Part shown: positions 58,801 to 64,000 of the stretch, piece after piece
Layout of the letters: each line of letters opens with the position of its first letter
How positions within the stretch are numbered: position 1 is the stretch's first letter
Assembly (NCBI GenBank): GCA_039566865.1
Contig: CM076945.1
Span: 1,865,001 to 1,929,000, forward strand
Length of the DNA: 64,000 nt
Source of the DNA: Aurelia coerulea
Lineage: Eukaryota > Cnidaria > Scyphozoa > Semaeostomeae > Ulmaridae
Reading direction: 5' to 3'
The notes under the pieces: model-generated
The model's input: only the letters and a program-made list of their open reading frames with translations
Databases searched by the model: none
What the model was told of the DNA's origin: nothing
Program-made: the position numbers and the translations under genes

Positions 58801-61800
58801 ACATGAATCTTTTTATCTAGCTTACTACAAGACTAATCTAAATCAATGAATCTTTTCTTCAGATTCACAAAATGATGAAGGAAAAAGAGAGAGTGGCTTA
58901 TTTAGATAAGGATAAAGCGGAAGAAGAGAGAGTCAAAGGGAATGAAGCATTTACACAAGGTAATGTATTGATTTTTTTTATTATACCGGGTGAGTCAGAA
59001 AAAGGATCCCCGCTTGGAAGGCCACTGCTCCATGAATATCAAATCAATAATATTGAAAACTGTCTTGTTTTATTGCCAATATGTTCAATTTGGTTCAGTA
59101 ATTTACCCGGCCTTAATCGGCCATTCCTTCCCGTGGATATGGGTGGTTTTCTGCAGAAAGCCCCTTCAAAAAACCTGCAAAAACGAATGAAAACAATGAG
59201 CACATTTTCCTTCCTGATATTGATGACACTCACATAAATTCATGCATGGGAGAATGGAATCCCCCTGAATAGGTCATCGATACCAGGGGAGGACTTGTTC
59301 ATCTTCCCAAGAGGATAGCACGTGCTAAAGCGTTCACAAGTCATTGCTGTAAGGCCATTGTAAGGCAGAAATGTTAGGGAAATCTGTTCATGATTTTGGG
59401 CACGTTTTGAAGGTTTTTTGAAGAGGCTTTCTGGAGAAAATCCCTCATAATTTCAGAATGGAGTGGCCGATTTCAGTCAGGTAAATTTTATAGTAGATTT
59501 GAGAATTTCTACCATTAAACTATTTATTTGCCGATATCATTGTCTTGATATCCAGGGAGCCGTGACCTTTCAAACGGGGATTCTTTTTTCTGACTCACCC
59601 GGTACAATGCGCAAAAAATTGGCCAGTTTGTAAATTTGTGGTACCTGAATTACGTACGAGATATGAGCAAATCCACTTTATGGTGTGTTATTGTAGACTG
59701 TCGTTTTCGTTGTGTTGTTTTGGTTAGCGAAATAGAAACCAAGAGCATCTCCAATGTTTTGATGTTGCTTCGGGACGCAAAATCTATCGTTTTCGTTACT
59801 TGGGGAACCGCAATAAGCCTCTACCAAAAACAGTAAAAGGGTATATTGTTTTTGCAGTTTCATTCCATGATCTTTGAATAATTAGCATTGTAAATTTCCA
59901 CGCATGTTTAACTTTTCTGGCTGAGAAGAGAATGAGACAAGCTGTCTGGAAATGTTCTATTATTAATATGACTTATTCAGAGAATTTGTTGATTTTCTTA
60001 ACATAGCCTAGCCATTTACTGATAATCAATACATGAATTTGTCGAAACAATTGTCATATTGGTTTTGTCTTTATGAGCATGGTTTGAACGAAATGGTCAT
60101 CCTGTTTATAACATCTACTGGTCTGGTCCCAAATATGATAGCCATCACACTCATTTGAATGAAGTTCATTTTAAAGCTGCGTTTCCCAACTGGTGTTTTG
60201 ATTTCATTCTAATAATTTGGAGAGAAATGTCTTTTTGAAATGCACGAAGAGGATCAAATGAACCTGGATAACTTTCAGTATCACTGAGAAACACACTTTA
60301 ATATATTTCTTGCAATTCATAACTATTGCTGCTAAATAATTTTGTATCGTCTTATTCAGGAAACTTCCCAGATGCACTGAAATATTATACGGAGTCAATT
60401 CGACGGAACCCAGAAGATGCTAGGGTTTACAGTAACAGGGCGGCTTGCTATACAAAATTATTAGAGTTTAGAATGGCTATAAAGGTGAGCTTGTTTGCCT
60501 TGTTGGATTTTAGTGACCATGTTACCACTTGGTCACACGTTACCACATGGTCACATGTTACCGCATTACCATGGACATTTTCAGTTGGTATGGTATTACC
60601 ATGGACGCTTTCAGTTGGTATTGCAAAGGTCTATGCTAACTGTTGTTAACTGTTGATGTTTTAATGTTTGATCAAGGTTAAACACGATTTACCACGTGGT
60701 CACACGTTACCTCATTGTCACGTTACCATGGACGCTTCCAGTTGGTATTGTGAAGGTCTATACTAACTTTTTTTAACCTTTGATGTTTTAATGTTTAATC
60801 AAGGTTTTTATTTGAAGTTCAAATTGAAAGTTATAGAATAAATTAAAAAACTGGAAAATAGGACGAATTCTGCTATTTGGTAATCAGTTATTTGCTTTTC
60901 TTTCAGGACTGTGACGAATGCTTGAGACTGAACCCCGATTTCGGTAAGTTTCATTATTTCTAACTCATAGTTTTTATCGTATTCGCAATTATGATACGTG
61001 ATAAACTGTTGAAGTCAAATTATCGGACTCACATTGTATATCGTTCGTTTGTCATGCAAAGGCTAAAACGAAAATGAAAAAGGTTATTTTATTAGCTACT
61101 TCCGTAAAAGGGTGTATGCATTGTGATTTTTTGCTGCTGGCATTTTTTATGATATGATATGAGAAAATGTTTATATTTAACATTACAGCCCTGAAGAAGC
61201 CCTGCATGGCAGGACGAAATATTGGCATAAAATTAATTCAATCGTATTTGCTGTTGTATTGTTTTTGTCGCATTGCGGTGTTTCTGCCTTTAAACTTATT
61301 ACAATATTTATACACGAAAATAAAACCTTCAGTATCTTATAACACCTATATAAAATCTTACAAAAAACAAAAGCAAAATCAAATTAAGTAAATTGTTAAC
61401 ATTGCTGTTCTTCCAAGGTGTCGTATTTTGAATTTAACGTTTTTGATGAGCCAATAGGTTTGCTTTCAATTGTTTTTTAAAGCTACCGAGAGTTGCGGCC
61501 TCTCGTATATCAACAACGTATTGATCCATAATTTTAAAGCCGAATATTTAAAGCCCTTTTTCACATGTTCTGTATTTTGTTTTGGGATCTGAAGATCTCG
61601 GCAGTTTCTTGATCTCGGCATTTTCTACAATGTGCAAAAAATGAACTATCGGATGAACTTTGAATAGTAGTCAGCTCAAAGCTTTTCTGTTCCTTCGCAA
61701 TGAGCTGAAATCTTCCATCTTTGGCTAACAGAAACAATGTCTAAGCGATGTTTCTTTTCTCTAATGTTTGCTTTCACGAAGTAGTCAAACTTGTGCAAAA

Positions 61801-62647
61801 TGTAGAAAATGTCGTCAATCCGGATTTTTTGCAGATTAGTTATAACCACCCATAGTTATGAATGAAATACATTTTTGTACAGTAAATCCCCTCATATAAG
61901 AACCAACAAAAATAAGAACCTTCATGTTTTTCTTCAGTGAAAGGATACTTACGTAAAGCAGCAGCTCTGCTGGCAGTAAAAGAAACGAGAAAAGCGCAAG
62001 AAGCATTCCAAAAAGCACTCGACCTCGATCCAAATTGTCAAGTTAGTATCATTTTGTCATATTTGAAAAGACATATTAGTTATTTGCACGACTAGTCCAT
62101 GAACAAACTTAGTCATTTGCTCTTTATTGATATCGTTTCAAATATTTGTTATTTTTCTGCCATCGTACGTAACTGGTTGAGGTGAATTCTTAGTAACTCA
62201 TTTGTGCTCTGCCCAGTCTATTTCTCTATGCTACTGCTCCACGATGTCTGTGGCCTTCCTTGCTTCCTTTTTTCCGTTGACTTTTCCTTTCAATAATTAG
62301 CTTTTCTAAACAACCTTCCCTTTTCATCATATCTCATCTTTCTTTTCATGATGTTTATTCTCAGTTGGAGGTGTCTTTTACATTTGTCCAGCACCCATGC
62401 GTTTGTTTTCTTTTCGCGATACATGAACGCAATGCATCTTGGTAGAAAGTTCCTCGCCTGTCGATTGTTGAATTAGATAGACTTTTCATTTGAATCCATT
62501 GCTATCTTCAAAGCTTGATTGTGTATTATATATATTTGTTTGTTGTTTCAGGAAGCAAAGGAGGGTTTGTACAAAAGCGCATCTGAACGCTTTAGTGCTG
62601 ATCCAGAACAGAGGCGGAAAGAAGCGATGAGCGATCCAGAAGTACAG
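46860..62647 (+). CDS. STIP1: Stress-induced phosphoprotein 1 / Hop co-chaperone (3' end outside window)
   Basis: Fourteen exons give 506 codons: 46860-46874, 48031-48240, 48906-49068, 50150-50279, 51984-52051, 53649-53770, 55174-55300, 55891-55993, 57055-57175, 58863-58959, 60360-60484, 60907-60943, 61938-62041, 62552-62647. All are GT-AG with matching phase. Domains: TPR1 (6-105; [29 protein letters not shown] carboxylate-clamp residues), DP1 (about 130-196), an acidic Lys/Glu linker encoded by exon 6, TPR2A (238-355), TPR2B (375-480; [13 protein letters not shown]) and the beginning of DP2 (MSDPEVQ). Hop bridges Hsp70 (via TPR1/TPR2B) and Hsp90 (via TPR2A) in the cytosol for client transfer. 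About 40 residues (rest of DP2) lie beyond 64000. Introns carry at least eight mobile fragments. Confidence 0.95.
47430..48012 (-). mobile_element. 5'-truncated LINE 3' end in STIP1 intron 1
   Basis: On the minus strand, about 47841-48012 encodes a LINE C-terminus ([19 protein letters not shown], then [14 protein letters not shown]) ending in TAA. Downstream lie a GC-rich hairpin (47697-47740) and a TTAATCAATCAATC tail region. The 3' limit is uncertain. The truncated 5' end sits about 20 bases from the acceptor of STIP1 exon 2. Confidence 0.65.
48346..48659. mobile_element. hAT-type MITE with 8-bp target duplication (STIP1 intron 2)
   Basis: A 314-bp element from CAGTGGCGGAT to ATCCGCCCTTG (imperfect inverted ends), flanked by an exact direct repeat AGCTACCT (48338-48345 and 48660-48667). 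Eight-base duplications and CAGTGGCGGA-type ends are hAT hallmarks. It is internally C/G-run rich with no ORF, so it is mobilised in trans if at all. Confidence 0.9.
49108..49897. mobile_element. TIR element, CCGGGTGTCTC termini (STIP1 intron 3)
   Basis: A 790-bp element flanked by TA. Terminal repeats CCGGGTGTCTCAGAAAAAGT and its inverse extend inward to arms of about 220 bases (for example AACCAGAGGTTTTG against CAAAACCTCTGGTT). Nearly the whole element can fold back. It begins 39 bases after the exon 3 donor. Confidence 0.85.
50260..50411 (+). repeat. 76-bp tandem duplication across an exon-intron junction
   Basis: Unit 50260-50335 contains the last 20 bases of STIP1 exon 4 and its donor (AAAATGTAAGTTTT). 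Unit 50336-50411 repeats it with few changes, recreating the exon end (AACCCAGAGG...TTGAAAATG) and a second identical GTAAGT donor. Confidence 0.85.
50952..51385 (+). repeat. 434-bp direct repeat, copy 1 (STIP1 intron 4)
   Basis: About 90 percent similar by eye to 52387-52821, 1435 bases downstream, on the other side of STIP1 exon 5. The second copy lies inside the TIR element 52146-53284, so this copy is probably a fragment of the same family. Confidence 0.8.
52146..53284. mobile_element. TIR element with (GTGTTT)CAGAAAAAACGCAACC termini (STIP1 intron 5)
   Basis: A 1139-bp element flanked by TA. The left end CATGGTGTTTCAGAAAAAAC and the inverse of the right end CAGGGTTTTTCAGAAAAAAC agree except at two to three positions. 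It contains the second copy of the 434-bp repeat (52387-52821). No long ORF. Confidence 0.8.
54383..54540. repeat. Hairpin repeat family C, copy 2 (STIP1 intron 6)
   Basis: The 158-base unit begins TAGCTATTCTCAAATAGAAT and ends with its inverse (AGAATAGCTA); the inner arms ATCGAACGATAT and ATCATTCGAT also pair. Related to 39126-39285 and 56405-56555. Confidence 0.7.
54811..55042 (+). repeat. Pyrimidine-rich tract before STIP1 exon 7
   Basis: About 230 bases, mostly C and T (TTCC, CTTT units) on the sense strand, ending roughly 130 bases upstream of the exon 7 acceptor (55173). Low-complexity; apparent ORFs in it are artefacts. Confidence 0.75.
55309..55372 (+). repeat. (GATT)n microsatellite (STIP1 intron 7)
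   Basis: Runs of TTGATTGG and then TTGATTGA, starting nine bases after the exon 7 donor. Confidence 0.8.
55432..55500 (+). mobile_element. LINE 3' end fragment (STIP1 intron 7)
   Basis: The hairpin AGAGGGCCCCTGGAAAATC...CAACCCTCC is nearly the same as that of LINE copy 1 (5694-5737), followed by AAAAAGAATTGAATACGGAAT. Only the 3' terminus is present. Confidence 0.65.
55690..55830. repeat. Dispersed repeat, copy 2
   Basis: Matches 17826-17967 (shared GCCATGCAATAGGGGCA-like core). Lies about 60 bases before STIP1 exon 8. Confidence 0.5.
56405..56555. repeat. Hairpin repeat family C, copy 3 (STIP1 intron 8)
   Basis: Shares AATCGAATGATATT near the left and CGATCCAGGCTCTTTG near the right with copy 54383-54540; more diverged. 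Confidence 0.5.
57335..57990. repeat. Family A inverted-repeat element, interrupted (STIP1 intron 9)
   Basis: 57335-57450 matches the inner part of the copy at 1450-1935 (CCGCCTGGTAGATCTT), and 57852-57990 matches its right arm (GCAACTTTTGCGGCTTTG). The 400 bases between do not match, so the element has been split or rearranged. Confidence 0.5.
58986..59602. mobile_element. TIR element, CCGGGTGAGTCAG termini (STIP1 intron 10)
   Basis: A 617-bp element flanked by TA. Terminal repeats CCGGGTGAGTCAGAAAAA and its inverse match exactly over 18 bases. It starts 27 bases after the exon 10 donor. No transposase. Confidence 0.85.
60527..60806 (+). repeat. Imperfect tandem duplication (STIP1 intron 11)
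   Basis: Segments of about 150 bases containing GGTCACACGTTACC, TTACCATGGACGCTT and GATGTTTTAATGTTT occur twice in a row, with additional short TTACCATGG repeats in the first unit. Confidence 0.6.
61437..61640 (-). mobile_element. LINE C-terminal remnant (STIP1 intron 12)
   Basis: On the minus strand a frame reads [20 protein letters not shown], then [11 protein letters not shown] and a stop, the standard LWNSLP...REA-x-T-x-SFK-x-QLK end of jockey/CR1 ORFs. An out-of-frame continuation lies upstream ([15 protein letters not shown]). 5'-truncated and frameshifted. Confidence 0.6.
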
Positions 62648-62766
62648 GTAATCTTACTCCTTTTTTTAAAACATAATCAATTAAAATAGAACTCAAAAAG
62701 TACATCTACTGTGCCATATAAGAAACCTACAGTTGCTTATGACTGAGATTTAAAAAAAAAATTAGA

Positions 62767-63360
<594 letters not shown>

Positions 63361-64000
63361 ATCATGGCCGGAATAGACCTTAGGTCATCGGAGTTCCCAC
63401 CATGAAAGGCACTTTCAATTCAAAAATTACGATACAGTAAAAAGAAAAAAAACTCAGGGAAAAGTTAGTGTCTGCTTACATTAGATGTCAGGCAACGACA
63501 TCAACGAGTAAGGAACAATTTGATAAAATTCAAGAAACCATCTTACTCTCTTTAATGCTTTGCGTATTTTAGTGTTTGATGGTATACTGTGTGAGTAGAA
63601 AAAAATGTGGGGCGGGCGGTTGCCAATTCTTATTGATACAGTTTACTTGGCAAATTCAGTTCTTTGAACATCTATTGCATAGGACAAAGTCTGATTTAGG
63701 TATCAACATTTATCTTGTTGAAATCGGCATTTCCGTGCTCTAAGTAAGAGCGATTTTGATAAAAGTCGTGTTTAGCAAGATTTAAAAAAATTAGGCCTGT
63801 GATTAGATTAATATTCATGAACTTCGAAACCACGAAACCACGACAAACATACTTTTTCTCTAACATAAATTGAAAGAAGGCATGCATTGTGTTGGAGCAC
63901 AAAAGGAAAAACTATTTCATTTATTTTTGTTCCTAAGGAGACCATTCATGTTGTTGTAATTATTTGGGAGGAGAAATTCCACGTAAAATGATACCTTTTC

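Overview
The window looks like AT-rich nuclear DNA from an invertebrate animal. Genes are split by spliceosomal GT-AG introns, the gene set is metazoan (STIP1/HOP, MEA1, COA8, an endosomal-type Na+/H+ exchanger, a CDY-like chromo/crotonase protein), and introns and spacers are full of non-LTR (LINE) retrotransposons and short inverted-repeat DNA elements. A cnidarian or another early-branching marine animal would fit, but nothing here fixes the lineage. All exon models were built by hand from splice sites, reading phase and remembered family sequences; there is no transcript evidence.

Layout. 1-12 kb: a small tandem family on the minus strand coding for secreted precursors (signal peptide, acidic segment, cationic C-terminal domain). 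One copy (6869-10733) appears intact: 191 aa, Gly/Tyr-rich, four C-x4-C motifs. A second (374-2640) is decayed. A LINE lies in or next to each. 12-14.4 kb: an inverted-repeat DNA element split by a LINE. 15.4-18.2 kb: 3' exons of a PH-domain gene (+). 18.2-23.6 kb: repeats only, plus a weak CRAL-TRIO-like remnant. 23.65-25.37 kb: single-exon NHE6/7/9-type exchanger (-). 26.8-33.8 kb: a 105-aa Dpy-30/RIIa-like protein (-) head to head with COA8 (+), whose first intron holds a 5'-truncated LINE with an intact reverse-transcriptase ORF. 36-41 kb: a 1139-aa CDY-like protein (+) with an array of PxDLS-type CtBP-docking motifs and a divergent, truncated crotonase domain. 44.9-46.6 kb: MEA1 (-), head to head with STIP1 (+, 46.86 kb to beyond the window), with a heat-shock element just before the STIP1 start codon.

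Functional themes. Two compact head-to-head promoters (Dpy-30-like/COA8 and MEA1/STIP1) drive housekeeping-type genes: cytochrome oxidase assembly and Hsp70/Hsp90 co-chaperoning. The CDY-like gene is a probable nuclear corepressor component. The secreted precursor family is the least familiar part of the window and, with the CtBP-motif array, the best candidate for something undescribed. Mobile DNA repeatedly sits within tens of bases of splice sites (COA8 exon 1, STIP1 exon 2) without visibly breaking the genes.
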